Origin: Streptomyces sp. P3
Lineage (GTDB): Bacteria > Actinomycetota > Actinomycetes > Streptomycetales > Streptomycetaceae
Assembly: GCA_016893485.2 (NCBI GenBank)
Contig: JAFEKX020000001.1
Span: 9,193,501 to 9,257,500, forward strand
Length of the DNA: 64,000 nucleotides
Reading direction: 5' to 3'
Numbering within the stretch: position 1 is the first letter of the stretch; the number at the start of each line of letters is the position of its first letter. Shown in pieces: positions 17,200 through 26,684 of this stretch. Position numbers and translations under genes: made by a program. The notes beneath the pieces were generated by a model that worked only from the letters and a program-made list of their open reading frames with translations, did not search any database and was not told the origin of the DNA.

Positions 17200-18222
17200 C
17201 GCCGGTCGGCCCTCGGCGCGGGCGACGAGGTCCAGCGCGATGTCGGTGATCATGTCCTCCTGACCGCCGACCATGGCCCGCCGCCCCGCCTCGACCAGGA
17301 TGCTGCGCGTGTCGAGGCCGTAGCGCTCGGCCGCCGTCTCGGCGTGGCGCAGGAAGCTGGAGTACACGCCCGCGTAGCCGAGGCTGAGCGTCTCGCGGTC
17401 CACCCGCACCTCACGGTCCTGCAGCGGTCGTACGAGATCGTCGGCTGCGTCCATGAGGGGGAACAGGTCGCAGCCGTGCTTCCAGCCCATCAGGTCGGCG
17501 ACCGCCACGAACGCCTCCAGTGGACAGTTGCCCGCACCCGCGCCCTGGCCCGCGAGGGAGGCGTCGACGCGTACGGCCCCGCCTTCCACCGCGACGACCG
17601 TGTTGGCCACGCCGAGCGCGAGGTTGTGGTGGGCGTGGATGCCCAACTCGGTCTCCGGGGCGAGGACTTCGCGATACGCGCGGAAGCGGTCCCGGACCCC
17701 GTCCATCGTCAACCGGCCCCCGGAGTCGGTGACATAGACGCAGTGCGCGCCGTAGGACTCCATCAGCTTTGCCTGGCGGGCCAGTTCGGCGGGCTCGGCC
17801 ATGTGGGACATCATCAGGAACCCGGCCACGTCCATGCCCAACTCCCGCGCCGCGGCGATGTGTTGGGCGGAGATGTCGGCCTCGGTGCAGTGCGTGGCGA
17901 CCCGCACCGAACGGATGCCCAGCGCGTGCGCCTGCCTGAGGTCGTGGACGGTGCCGATGCCGGGCAGCAACAGGGTGGTGGGGGCGGCCTGTTGTACGGC
18001 GTCGGCGACGGCCTCGATCCACTCCCAGTCGGTGTGGGCGCCGACGCCGTAGGTGATGCTGGACCCGGACAGCCCGTCGCCGTGCGCGATCTCGATGGCC
18101 GCGACCCCGGCGGTGTCGAGGGCGGCGGCGATCGTGCGGGCCTGGCCGACGGTGTAGCGGTGCCGTACGGCGTGCATGCCGTCCCGCAGGGTGACGTCCT
18201 GGAGGTAGAGGGACGGGGTCAC
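17113..18222 (-). CDS. 4-hydroxy-2-oxovalerate aldolase (DmpG/HsaF type)
   Basis: This enzyme splits 4-hydroxy-2-oxoacids to pyruvate and an aldehyde, the last-but-one step of meta-cleavage catabolism. The N-terminus has the LQDVTLRDGMHAVRH motif (catalytic Arg and metal Asp), then IEIAHGDGL, GIHAHHNLALGVAN (metal-binding HxH) and DASLAGQGAGAGN. The GTG at 18222 overlaps the dehydrogenase stop (GTGA). The observed frame runs to 17113, about 25 residues past the usual end and over the XRE gene tail; an alternative TGA at 17192-17190 is reached if G-run bases are missing. Aldolase and dehydrogenase normally form a channelled complex. Confidence 0.92.
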   Translation of the reverse strand: MTPSLYLQDVTLRDGMHAVRHRYTVGQARTIAAALDTAGVAAIEIAHGDGLSGSSITYGVGAHTDWEWIEAVADAVQQAAPTTLLLPGIGTVHDLRQAHALGIRSVRVATHCTEADISAQHIAAARELGMDVAGFLMMSHMAEPAELARQAKLMESYGAHCVYVTDSGGRLTMDGVRDRFRAYREVLAPETELGIHAHHNLALGVANTVVAVEGGAVRVDASLAGQGAGAGNCPLEAFVAVADLMGWKHGCDLFPLMDAADDLVRPLQDREVRVDRETLSLGYAGVYSSFLRHAETAAERYGLDTRSILVEAGRRAMVGGQEDMITDIALDLVARAEGRPASGVMSMLWVPMTDSSRRALSDGEPGTVV

Positions 18223-19154
18223 GTCGCTGCCTCCTCGCGGCTGCGGCCGGCCATGCGTTCCGCGGTGCGCAGCGCGGCCGAGGTCATGATGTCGAGGTTC
18301 CCCGCGTAGGCGGGGAGGTAGTGGGCGGCGCCCTCGACCTCCAGGAACACCGACACCTTCAGCAGTTCGCCCGCGCCCGGCGCGAGGGTGCGCAGCGGGT
18401 CGTCGGCGGCCACCGTGTCGTACTGCACCTTCTGCTTGAGCCGGTAGCCGGGCACGTACGCCTGGACACGGCCGACCATCTCCTCGACGGACGCCGTGAC
18501 GGCCTCGGTCGCGCAGTCGGAGGCCAGGCAGTGCACGGTGTCCCGCATGATCAGCGGGGGTTCGGCCGGGTTGAGGACGATGATCGCCTTGCCGCGTGCG
18601 GCGCCGCCGACCTTCTCGACGGCGGAGGACGTGGTCTCGGTGAACTCGTCGATGTTCGCGCGGGTGCCCGGACCCGCCGAGCGCGAGGCGATGGACGCGA
18701 CGATCTCGCCGTAGTGGACCGGCGCGACCGCGCCCACGGCGGCGACGATCGGGATCGTGGCCTGGCCGCCGCAGGTGACCATGTTGACGTTCGGGGCGTC
18801 GAGGTGGTCGTCGCCGTTGACCGGCGGGACGACGTACGGGCCCAGCGCGGCCGGGGTGAGGTCGACGAGGGTGCGGCCGAGGGGCCGTAGGACCTCCTCG
18901 TGGTGGCGGTGGGCGCCCGCCGAGGTCGCGTCGAAGACGATGTCGACGTCGGCGAACTCGTCCAGTTCGACCAGCCCTTCGACGCCCTCGTGGGTCGTGG
19001 CGACCTTGAGGCGGCGGGCGCGGGCCAGGCCGTCGGAGTCGGGGTCGATGCCGGCCAGGGCGGCGATCTCCAGGGTCTCCGAGAGGCGCAGGACCTTCAT
19101 GAGGAGGTCGGTGCCTATGTTGCCGGAGCCGATGATGGCGACCTTCGTGGTCAC
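18219..19154 (-). CDS. Acetaldehyde dehydrogenase (acylating)
   Basis: Intact, 311 residues. The NAD-binding Rossmann start is KVAIIGSGNIGTDLLMKVLR, and the catalytic cysteine is in NMVTCGGQATIPIVAAV (about residue 127). It converts the aldehyde released by the aldolase to acyl-CoA using NAD and CoA. Length and motifs match the MhpF/HsaG/DmpF family. The gene is coupled on both sides: the ATG overlaps the end of the hydratase gene (stop at 19151) and its stop overlaps the aldolase GTG. It belongs to the meta-cleavage lower operon. Confidence 0.95.
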   Translation of the reverse strand: MTTKVAIIGSGNIGTDLLMKVLRLSETLEIAALAGIDPDSDGLARARRLKVATTHEGVEGLVELDEFADVDIVFDATSAGAHRHHEEVLRPLGRTLVDLTPAALGPYVVPPVNGDDHLDAPNVNMVTCGGQATIPIVAAVGAVAPVHYGEIVASIASRSAGPGTRANIDEFTETTSSAVEKVGGAARGKAIIVLNPAEPPLIMRDTVHCLASDCATEAVTASVEEMVGRVQAYVPGYRLKQKVQYDTVAADDPLRTLAPGAGELLKVSVFLEVEGAAHYLPAYAGNLDIMTSAALRTAERMAGRSREEAAT

Positions 19155-20011
19155 GTGCCGGTCCCTTCCGTGGTGGGCGCGGCCTCTTCCGCGGTGTCCT
19201 TGGCGAAGCGCACCCGTACGGAGCCAAGGTCCGAGATGCGGGCCTCGAAGGCGTCGCCGGGCGCGGCCGGGGTCATCGGGCCGAGGGCGCCGGTCAGCAC
19301 GAGGTCGCCCGCGCGCAGCGGGTCCCCGCGCTCGGCGAGCGCCGAGGCCAGCCAGACGGCGGCGGTCAGGGGCTGCCGAGACAGTCGGCGCCGGTGCCCT
19401 CGGAGACGGTCTCGCCGCCCCGGGTCATGGTCATCGTGACCGTGCGCAGGTCCACGGCGGTCAGCGGGACAGGCGTGGCGCCCAGGACGTACAGACCGCA
19501 GGACGCGTTGTCGGCGACGGTGTCGACGAGGGAGATCTCCAGTTCCGCACCCGGCTGTCGACGATCTCCAGCGCGGCAGCGCGAAGTCCACCGCGCGCAG
19601 CACGTCGACGACCGTGCACTCCCGCTCCGGCAGATCCCGGCCGAGGACCAGCGCGACCTCGGCCTCCACCTTCGGCTGAAGCAGTCGGCCGACGGGCACC
19701 TCGCCGCCGTCCGGCACCGCCATGTCCGCGAACAGGGCGCCGAAGTCCGGCTGGTCCACGCCCAGTTGACGCTGCACGGCCGGGGAGGTCAGGCCGATCT
19801 TGCGGCCGACGACACGACGGCCGGCGGCCACACCGCGCCGCACGTTGAGCTGCTGCACGGCGTAGGCGGTCGCCAGATCGGGGACGTCGAACAGGTCGCG
19901 CACCGGCGGGCAGGCGACCCCGGTACGGGTGGCCTCCGCCAGCAGGTCGGCGGCCTTCACCACGGCCGGGGACACGGCGTCCGGACGGGCGCCGTCGGGC
20001 ACGGTGGGCAC
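19151..20011 (-). CDS. 2-keto-4-pentenoate hydratase (frameshifted)
   Basis: About 270-285 residues. The start is GTG 20011, preceded by GGAGG (complement 20018-20022). Motifs: LATAYAVQQLNVRRGVAAGRR, RKIGLTSPAVQRQLGVD, the metal-binding PKVEAEVALVLGRDLP, and the C-terminal LRAGDLVLTGALGPMTPAAPGD. A central stretch around 19390-19580 sits in another frame (IVDSRVRNW...). The enzyme hydrates 2-hydroxypenta-2,4-dienoate to 4-hydroxy-2-oxovalerate, feeding the next two genes. No ring-cleavage dioxygenase is in the window. Confidence 0.88.
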   Translation of the reverse strand: MPTVPDGARPDAVSPAVVKAADLLAEATRTGVACPPVRDLFDVPDLATAYAVQQLNVRRGVAAGRRVVGRKIGLTSPAVQRQLGVDQPDFGALFADMAVPDGGEVPVGRLLQPKVEAEVALVLGRDLPERECTVVDVLRAVDFALPRWRSSTAGCGTGDLPRRHRRRQRVLRSVRPGRHACPADRRGPAHGHDDHDPGRRDRLRGHRRRLSRQPLTAAVWLASALAERGDPLRAGDLVLTGALGPMTPAAPGDAFEARISDLGSVRVRFAKDTAEEAAPTTEGTGT

Positions 20012-20117
20012 GGGATACCTCCGGGGGCGATGCGGGTCTGGGGGAGTGGTGCGGCTTCGGGGGAGCGGTGCGGGTGCACGTTCCGGTATAGACAGCATCC
20101 TCGCGAAGGGACAATGT

Positions 20118-20138
20118 TTGTTCCGTGACACGGAACAA
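20118..20138. promoter_or_regulatory. Perfect 21-bp palindrome, probable IclR operator
   Basis: Ten-base arms TTGTTCCGTG / CACGGAACAA around one central base. It contains the GTG start codon (20125) of the IclR gene and lies 107 bases upstream of the hydratase start. The symmetry and location suggest autoregulation and joint control of the divergent catabolic operon by the IclR protein. Confidence 0.7.
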
Positions 20139-20898
20139 CGCGAGCGGCAGCATGCTGGAGAAGGCCGCGCTCATCCTGGACTGCTTCAGGCCGAGCGGTG
20201 GACCGTACCGCCTGTCGGAACTTTCCGAGCTCACCGGACTGCCCAAGCCCACCGTCCACCGGCTGGCCGCCGACCTCGTCCGGCTGGGCTGGCTGGAGCG
20301 CTCGGGCCCCCGCTATCTGCTCGGCGCGAAGCTGTTCGAGCTGGGGTCGCTGGTGCCGCACCGGCGCGATCTGCGCGAGACGGCCCTGCCCTTCCTCCAG
20401 GACCTCTTCGAGGCCACCCGCGAAACCATCCACCTCGGCGTCCGCGAAGGCATGGAGGTCGTCTACCTCGAACGCATCCACGGCCACGAGGCGTTGCGGC
20501 TTCCGTCGCGCATCGGCGGTAGTCTCCCCCTCACCTGCACGGCCGTCGGAAAGGCTCTTCTCGCCTTCTCCGGCGCCGAGTTGACGGACGAGGTACTGTC
20601 CCACCCGCTGCCGAGCCTCACCCCGCACTCGATCACCGACCCGGCCCGGCTGCGCATGAGCCTGGAGAAGAGCCAGGTCTCCGGGCTCGCCTACGAGGAG
20701 CAGGAGGCGGCCCTGGAGGTGAGTTGCATCGCGGCCCCGGTGTTCGCGGGCGACACCGCCGTCGCCGCACTCTCGGTCGCCGTACCGCGCAGCCGCTTCC
20801 GGCCCGCCCAACTCGCCCCGGCCGTACGGACGGCGGCGCTCGGACTGTCCCGCGTCCTGCGCGGTGGGACCACCCGGCCCCCACTGTCCCGGCACTGA
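20125..20898 (+). CDS. IclR-family transcriptional regulator
   Basis: Intact, 257 residues. The N-terminal winged HTH reads MLEKAALILDCFRPSGGPYRLSELSELTGLPKPTVHRLAADLVRLGWLER. The C-terminal effector domain contains ETIHLGVREGMEVVYLERI, LPLTCTAVGKALLAF and GLAYEEQEAALEVSCIAAPVF, as in aromatic-catabolism regulators. Divergent orientation from the hydratase-dehydrogenase-aldolase operon makes it the likely local regulator, probably responding to an aromatic or hydroxy-oxoacid intermediate (inference). Confidence 0.92.
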   Translation: MTRNNASGSMLEKAALILDCFRPSGGPYRLSELSELTGLPKPTVHRLAADLVRLGWLERSGPRYLLGAKLFELGSLVPHRRDLRETALPFLQDLFEATRETIHLGVREGMEVVYLERIHGHEALRLPSRIGGSLPLTCTAVGKALLAFSGAELTDEVLSHPLPSLTPHSITDPARLRMSLEKSQVSGLAYEEQEAALEVSCIAAPVFAGDTAVAALSVAVPRSRFRPAQLAPAVRTAALGLSRVLRGGTTRPPLSRH

Positions 20899-20956
20899 AC
20901 CCGACCGTACACTGACAAGTCACGGTAACGGGGGCATTGTTGATCGGGGGAGAAGC

Positions 20957-22513
20957 ATGTCCGGGGATCAGTACGGGTCTGTCCAGGGGTTCGTCGTGCC
21001 ACCGATGCCGTCGTCCCCACCACCCGCGCCGCCCGACCGACTCAGATCCGTGGCGGTCGGCCTCCTCAACCTCAGTGGTCTCGGGCTCGGTTACGCCCTG
21101 ATGCGCCGCTGGCTGCTCATGGCCGTGTGCTGGGTCGCGACCATCGTGCTCCTCCTCGTGGCCCTGCCCGCCGACCCGGACGGCGTCTCCGGTGTCCTCG
21201 TCACCCTGTACGTCGTCTTCCTCGTACTGGCCGCCGTCCACGGCGCGTTGACCGGCCTGCGCACCCGCCTGGCCTGGCCCGCACCGATGGCGGTCGCCGT
21301 CCTCCTGGGTCTGGTCCTGCTCGCCGTGCCGGCCGGGGAGTCGTCCTCTACGACGACGCCCGCGACGAGGCGACCCAGCAGATGCTCCTCGACCGCCTGG
21401 ACAAGGCCGACCAACTCGTCGCCGATTCAGGGCGGTTGTCGTTCTCGGCGGCCGAACCGCACTACCGCCAGGCGCTGGTGGTCTACGACGACCTCAGCAC
21501 CGACCACTCCGGTTCGCGGGCGGCCCACCGGGTGCCCGACCGGATGAAGACGTTCTACACGACGGTCGCCGGCGCCTACGCGCAGAAGAACTACTGTGAC
21601 GCGATACCCCAGTTGAAGTACCTGCGGACCGTCCCCGGCACCATCGACAAGAAGGAACTGGGCACGCTGACCACCTGGCCGGACGACCGGCTCGCCACCT
21701 CGCTGTACGAGTGCGCGTCCACCGGGCTGGCCGCCCAGGGCGCCGACTGGCCGGAAAACTTCGGTGATCTGCTGACCCTGTTCCCGGACTCGGCCCAGGC
21801 GAAGCAGGTCGAACCCGCCGTCAAGTCGGCCGTGGACAAGGCGGTCACGGGAGTGCGCGGCAGCCAACCCTGCACGGCCGTCCAGCAGTTGACGGCTCTC
21901 GCCGGGCAGATCGGCGCCCTCCAGAACGAGCAGGCGGGGTCGGCCGACGCGCTCGGCGCGGACGCGCGGCGGGCGAGCGGGCAGGCCGACTCCGGTGCCT
22001 ACCAGTGCGGTGTCTTCCAGTACAAGGGCGGCGACTTCGACTCGGCGCTCAGCACGATGAACGACTTCGTGAAGAAGAACACCCACGACAAGAACCGGGC
22101 CCGTGCCAAGAAGATCGCCATCGCCGCCGAGGTGGCGAAGACGGTCCCGGCCGCGGGCAGGAAGCTGCCGACGACCGCGTCCGGCGGCAGCATCTCCGTC
22201 ACCGTCAAGAACGACAGCCCGGACGACATCACCGTCCTGTACACCGGCCCGGTGACCGGCAGCTTCACCCTGAAGGGCTGTGGGAGCTGCACGTCGTACT
22301 CCCCTCACCACCACGTTGCTGAAGGGGTTCAAGCCGTGCAGCTCCGGCAAGAACTACCCGCAGAAGACGATCAGTCTGCCGACCGGGACGACGTACTTCG
22401 TGCACCGTCCCGACAGCTCCACCGCGACGCCCGCCTCGGACACGGCCACGCTCAGGTCGGGCTACATCTACACCGAGTGCGCCTACAGCACGGGTGCGTT
22501 CGGTACCGGATGA
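20957..22513 (+). CDS. Membrane-anchored hypothetical protein (frameshifted)
   Basis: About 520 residues over three frames. The start ATG 20957 opens a Pro-rich head, then three to four membrane helices (SVAVGLLNLSGLGLGYALM, WLLMAVCWVATIVLLLVAL, VLVTLYVVFLVLAAVHG, APMAVAVLLGLVLLAVP). After a shift near 21340 follows a long extracytoplasmic region with paired cysteines and helical repeat-like segments (HYRQALVVYDDL, GVFQYKGGDFDSALSTMNDFV), reminiscent of TPR-like repeats, and a beta-rich end (SISVTVKNDSPDDITVLYTGP). A second shift near 22305 precedes the C-terminus. I do not recognise a named family. Confidence 0.65.
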
Positions 22514-22539
22514 CCGTACGGGGCTGGTGAGTCGAGGGC

Positions 22540-22577
22540 GGCGGGCGTCCCGGCACTTCGGTGCGGGGGCGCCCGCC
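22540..22577. terminator. Bidirectional terminator between convergent genes
   Basis: A 17-base stem (left arm 22540-22556, right arm 22561-22577) with one wobble and one mismatch, closed by a TTCG tetraloop. It lies between the membrane-protein stop (22513) and the Lrp/AsnC stop (22587) and can serve both strands. Confidence 0.8.
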
Positions 22578-22586
22578 CCTTGTTGC

Positions 22587-23610
22587 TCAGAGCAGGGTCG
22601 GTGCGTGGAACGTGCCGAGGCCGGTGGTCAGGTCGCGGTCGAGCCAGTAGCGGCGGGGTTCGGCGAGCATCACCGCGACGCTGACACCGAGGAGGCCGGG
22701 AATGCCGGCCAGTTCGTTGTCGACGAACACGGCGAGGGCGGAGCGGTCGGCGACCAGACCGGTGGCGAGGACGGACAGGTCGCTGGCGACGTGGGCCGCC
22801 AGCCGGGTCTGGGGCAACTGGTCGATGCGGCGCATCACTTCGGGGGTCGCGCCCGGTGCGACCCGCAGCCGGAGGATGAACGGGTCTGGAAGCCGAGCCA
22901 CTCCGACACGGTCTCCAGTCGTGGCTTGACCCAGCCCTCGTCCAGGACCCGGCGGACCACGCGGTGGGCGGTGGACGTGGGCAGGCCGGCGGCACGGGCG
23001 ATGCTCGCGGCCGACGCCCGGCTGTCCTGGAGCAGTTGGCCCACGACACCGCGCTCCGCCTCGCTGAGCGGCTTCGCCGGAGGTGTCGCGGTCGCGGTCC
23101 CCTCGGGGCGGGAGCCGGTGAGCTTCAGCAGGTCGGCGCGCTCGGTGTCGGTGAGGAACCGGGGTCCCAGGTGATGCCCCGGCGCAGTGTGCTGAGCGCG
23201 GGCAGGGCGTTGACGCGGCGGACGCCGGGGACCGAGAACATCCGGTCGATCGCCTCGCTGGTGGCCGCCTCGGACGGGGCGTGCACGACGGCGTAGAGCG
23301 GGTAGTCGCCCGAGACCTGCGCCAGCAGCTGGAGATGCGGCAGGTCGCGGAGCCGGTGGAGGACGGCGAGCGGGGACTCGCCGGTGATGTCCAGGAAGAC
23401 GTGGACGGGCATCGCCGTGGAGTGGATGCCCCAGTCGGCCTGCCCGATCACGCGCACCATGCGTGCCTCGTGCAGGCGGTCGTAACGGCGTTTGAGCGTG
23501 CTCGCGTCGGCGGCCAGGATCTCGCCGATGTCGTCCCAGGTGGCCCGGGGCGCCACGTGCAGCGCGCCGATGAGGCGCCGGTCGAGCTCGTCGAGGAGAG
23601 GACGGGTCAT
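22587..23610 (-). CDS. Lrp/AsnC regulator with two HTH-AsnC domains (frameshifted)
   Basis: About 340 residues in three frames. The first HTH is LDELDRRLIGALHVAPRATWDDIGEIL with a first ligand-binding half (AMPVHVFLDITGE). After a shift near 23160 a second HTH follows: LSEAERGVVGQLLQDSRASAASIARAAGLPTSTAHRVVRR. After another near 22890 comes DPFILRLRVAPGATPEVMRRI and the end GTFHAPTLL. Double-domain AsnC proteins are common in Streptomyces. It is divergent from the AbgT/M20 genes (115-base gap) and is their likely regulator, probably sensing an amino acid or peptide. Confidence 0.83.
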
Positions 23611-23724
23611 AGGGCCTCACTCTAAGGTGCTGTTTAATCCCACAGTTACGTCCAAGGCGTAGAGAATCTCTCACCTGGATGTCATTGTTCGCAGGAAGAT
23701 CCCCCATCGCGCCAAGAGGTACCA

Positions 23725-24356
23725 ATGAGTGTCACCTCCGCTCAACCTCGGACCCCGTCCACCGAGCCGCAGTCGAGAGCCCTGCGCATCGCGTTCCGCG
23801 GCCTGACGGCGATCGAGAAGGTCGGCAACCGACTCCCCAACCCCTTCTGGCTGTTCTGGATCCTCGCGGGAATCGTCGCCGTCCTCAGCGCCGTCCCGTC
23901 CGCGCGCTCAGCAGGGACGGCCTCATGGCCGTCGAGGGAGCCGTCGACAACTACGCGGCCTTCCCGCCGCTGGCCACCATCCGCACCGTGATGTCGGCAT
24001 CGCCGTGGCCGAGAAGAGCGGACTCTTCTGATCACCTTCATGAACCTCGTCATCACCAGCGGCTCCGCCCTCTGGGCGCTGGCCGCGCCGGTTCTCGTCC
24101 CCCTGCTGATGCTCATCGGCATCGAGCCCGAGACCACCCAGGCCGTCCACCGCGTCGCCGACTCCGTCACCAACTGCATCACCCCGATGAGCCCCTACTT
24201 CGTTATGGCGCTCGGCTTCATCCAGCAGTACCGCAAGTCCGCCGGCATCGGCACCCTGGCCTCCTTCACGCTCCCGATCGCCGCCGTCGTGTGGGGGTCT
24301 GGGTCGCGTTCTTCGTGGCCTGGTACCTGCTGGGCATCCCGCTCGGCATCGGCTGA
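23725..24356 (+). pseudogene. AbgT-family transporter with large internal deletion
   Basis: The head is AbgT-like (LTAIEKVGNRLPNPFWLFWILAGIVAVLSA, then MAVEGAVDNYAAFPPLATI in another frame) and the tail is AbgT-like (FMNLVITSGSALWALAAP, VADSVTNCITPMSPYFVMALGFIQQY, ending FFVAWYLLGIPLGIG). AbgT transporters are about 500 residues; here about 210 remain. The junction is at about 24027-24032, where AEKSGLF meets LLITFMNL, so most central helices are lost. Small shifts near 23905, 23995 and 24298 are also present. An intact version would import p-aminobenzoyl-glutamate-like compounds, fitting the M20 peptidase downstream. Confidence 0.75.
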
Positions 24357-24404
24357 CCGCCTGCCGAGCGACCCCGTCCGTTCGTCCACGCGAGAAAGCA
24401 GATC

Positions 24405-25590
24405 ATGACCGCCTCACCCGCACCCGCCACCCTCACCGCCCGCGCCCAGGACGTCTCTTCGCGGATCGTCGAGGACATCCTGACCCTGGTCCGCCACGAG
24501 ACCGGCAGCTACGACCTCCCCGGCCTCGCGACCGGCCTCGACCTCCTGCGCGAGCTGACCGTCCAGCGCCTCGGCCGCCCCGACCACGAGCGGCGCCACC
24601 CCCGGTGGCGCGTGCGGCGACACCCTCACCCTGACCTACGACGGCACCGGTGCCGGACACGTCGCACTCGTCGGGCACTACGACACCGTATGGCCGACCG
24701 GGACCCTCGCCGGATGGGAGCAGCCGGAGCCGGCCGAGGACGGGCGGGAGAGGTTGGGCGGGCCCGGCATCTTCGACATGAAGACCGGTCTGGCGCAAGG
24801 GATCTGGGCGCTGAAGCTGGCCCGCGAGACCGGCGCGCCGCTGCCCACCGTCACCTTCCTCTTCAACGGCGACGAGGAGATCGGGTCCCTCTCCTCGCGG
24901 CCGGTGATCGAGGAGCTCGCGCAGCGGGCCGACGTCACGCTGGTCCTGGAACCGAGTGCCCACGGCGCGGTGAAGACCGCCCGCAAGGGCACCGGGATCT
25001 TCCAGGTCACGGCCACCGGCGTCGAATCCCACGCGGGGCTCGCGCCGCAGGACGGGGCGAGTGCGATCACCGCGCTGTCCGAGTTCGTGGTGGCCGCCGC
25101 GAAGGTCGCCGCGCCGGACAAGGGGACCACCATCAACACCGGGCTGTTCAAGGGCGGTTCGGCCATCAACGTGGTCGCAGGACAGGCCACCGCCGGGGTC
25201 GACATCCGGGTCAGCAGTGCCGCCGAACAGGCCCGCGTGGACGAGGAGTTCGACGCCATCGAGGTCAGCGACCCGCGCGTCCGCATCGACATCGACCACG
25301 CCTGGAACCGGCCCCCAATGACCCTCAACTCCGCCTCCGCCGCACTGCTCGACCTGGCCCGCGAGGTCGCCCGCGACCAGGGCCGCGGCCACCTCCCCGA
25401 CACCGCCGTCGGCGGCGCCAGCGACGCCAACTTCGTCGCCGCACTCGGCCTGCCGGTGTTGTGCGGCATGGGTGCGGTGGGCGACGGGGCGCACGGGCAG
25501 GGGGAGTTCATCTACGTCGATACGGTGCCGGGGCAGACGGCGTTGGTCGCGGGGTTGCTGGGGAGGTTGACGGAGCCGCTGCGGGGCTGA
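24405..25590 (+). CDS. M20-family metallopeptidase (frameshifted)
   Basis: About 390 residues. The N-terminus SSRIVEDILTLVRHETGSYDL is followed, after a shift near 24600, by GHVALVGHYDTVWPTGTL (metal-binding HxD), GGPGIFDMKTGLAQGIWAL (bridging Asp) and LFNGDEEIGS (catalytic and metal Glu pair). The dimerisation domain includes GVESHAGLAPQDGASAI and the last metal His lies near the C-terminus. M20 enzymes release amino acids from dipeptides or N-acyl and folate-like conjugates. Placement 48 bases after the AbgT gene recalls AbgA/AbgB-AbgT operons for p-aminobenzoyl-glutamate use (inference). Confidence 0.88.
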
Positions 25591-25733
25591 CCGGGTCGTG
25601 TCGGCCGGGGTTGCCGGGGCGACTCGCGGAACCGCTCCCGGGTGACAGGGACGGGCGGGATGCCCCGCGTGGTGCCGGGCCGGGTCGCGATGCCCGCAGG
25701 GCTGCTGGGACGACTCGCGGAACCGCTGCGGCG
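25551..25733 (+). repeat. Three imperfect copies of the M20 gene 3' end
   Basis: A segment of about 36 bases encoding GLLGRLTEPLRG at the end of the M20 gene (about 25551-25588) recurs at about 25607-25643 (read as GLPGRLAEPLPG) and 25697-25733 (GLLGRLAEPLRR). The third copy extends leftwards to VPGRVAMPAG, matching VPGQTALVAG in the gene. They look like decayed tandem duplications of the gene tail. Confidence 0.65.
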
Positions 25734-25849
25734 CCGGGCCACAGTGACCCGCTCGCACCGGACACCCGCGGCCGACCGGACGGAACAACCGTGCGCCCGC
25801 TGGGTGGGGCGAGTGCGGCAGCGGACCCCGGCCAGGGACAATCGGTGCC

Positions 25850-26589
25850 ATGACGGACGGTACGGGCGGTAGGGGCGACTCCGAGAGTCGCTTGGTCAGG
25901 GTCGAGCGGCTGCTGGAGGACAGCAGGCGGGATGTGGTGCCCGCGTGGCGACGGGTGACGCGCGGGAGACTCGGTGGGCGGTGTCCGCCGTCATCCTGGT
26001 GGCGTTCGCCCTGCAGCTGACGCTGCCGCACCGGCTCGCGTTTCAGCCGTACTGGCTGCTGCCCGCCCTCGAACTCGCCCTGATGGTCGGCCTGTTCGTC
26101 GCCAATCCCCGACGGATCGAGCCCGGCACACGGTGGCTGCGCTGGCCGAGCCTGGTCCTGACGGGCGTGATCAGCCTGGCCAACAGCTGGTCGGCGGCCC
26201 GGCTGGTGGTGGGTCTGGTCAGGGGCACCGAGGGGCTGGGTGCCGGGCCGCTGCTGCTGACCGGTGGTGCCATCTGGCTGACCAATGTCATCGTGTTCGC
26301 CCTCTGGTACTGGGAGTGGGACCGCGGTGGCCCGATGGCGCGGGTCATGGGGCACCACCAGTACGCCGACTTCCTCTTCGTCCAGATGCAGAGCCCGGAG
26401 ACCGCGCCGCCGGACTGGGAGCCGGTGTTCCTCGACTACCTGTACCTGTCCTTCACCAACTCCACCGCCTTCAGCCCGACCGACGTGATGCCGCTCTCGC
26501 GCTGGGCCAAGATGCTGATGATGGGGCAGTCCACGGTCTCCGTGTCGATCGTCGTCCTGGTCGTCGCCCGGGCGGTCAACATCCTTTGA
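25850..26589 (+). CDS. Multi-pass membrane protein of unknown function (frameshifted)
   Basis: About 246 residues. ATG 25850 starts MTDGTGGRGDSESRL...; one G restored in the run near 25968 gives a continuous VVPAWRRVTRGETRWAVSAVIL. At least five membrane helices follow (AVILVAFALQLTLP, LLPALELALMVGLFV, SLVLTGVISLANSW, GAIWLTNVIVFALWYWEW, VSVSIVVLVVARAVN). A conserved-looking soluble loop FLDYLYLSFTNSTAFSPTDVMPLSRWAKMLM before the last helix recalls pore or ion-channel-like DUF1345-type proteins. I cannot assign a function. Confidence 0.7.
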
Positions 26590-26684
26590 TGGAATTTGAT
26601 GGAAGCGGAACGGACAACGGCGCCGAGTACGCCCTCTCAAGGCCCAGTCGACGCCGCAGCCCGTGTCCTACTGATCCCGCCGGA

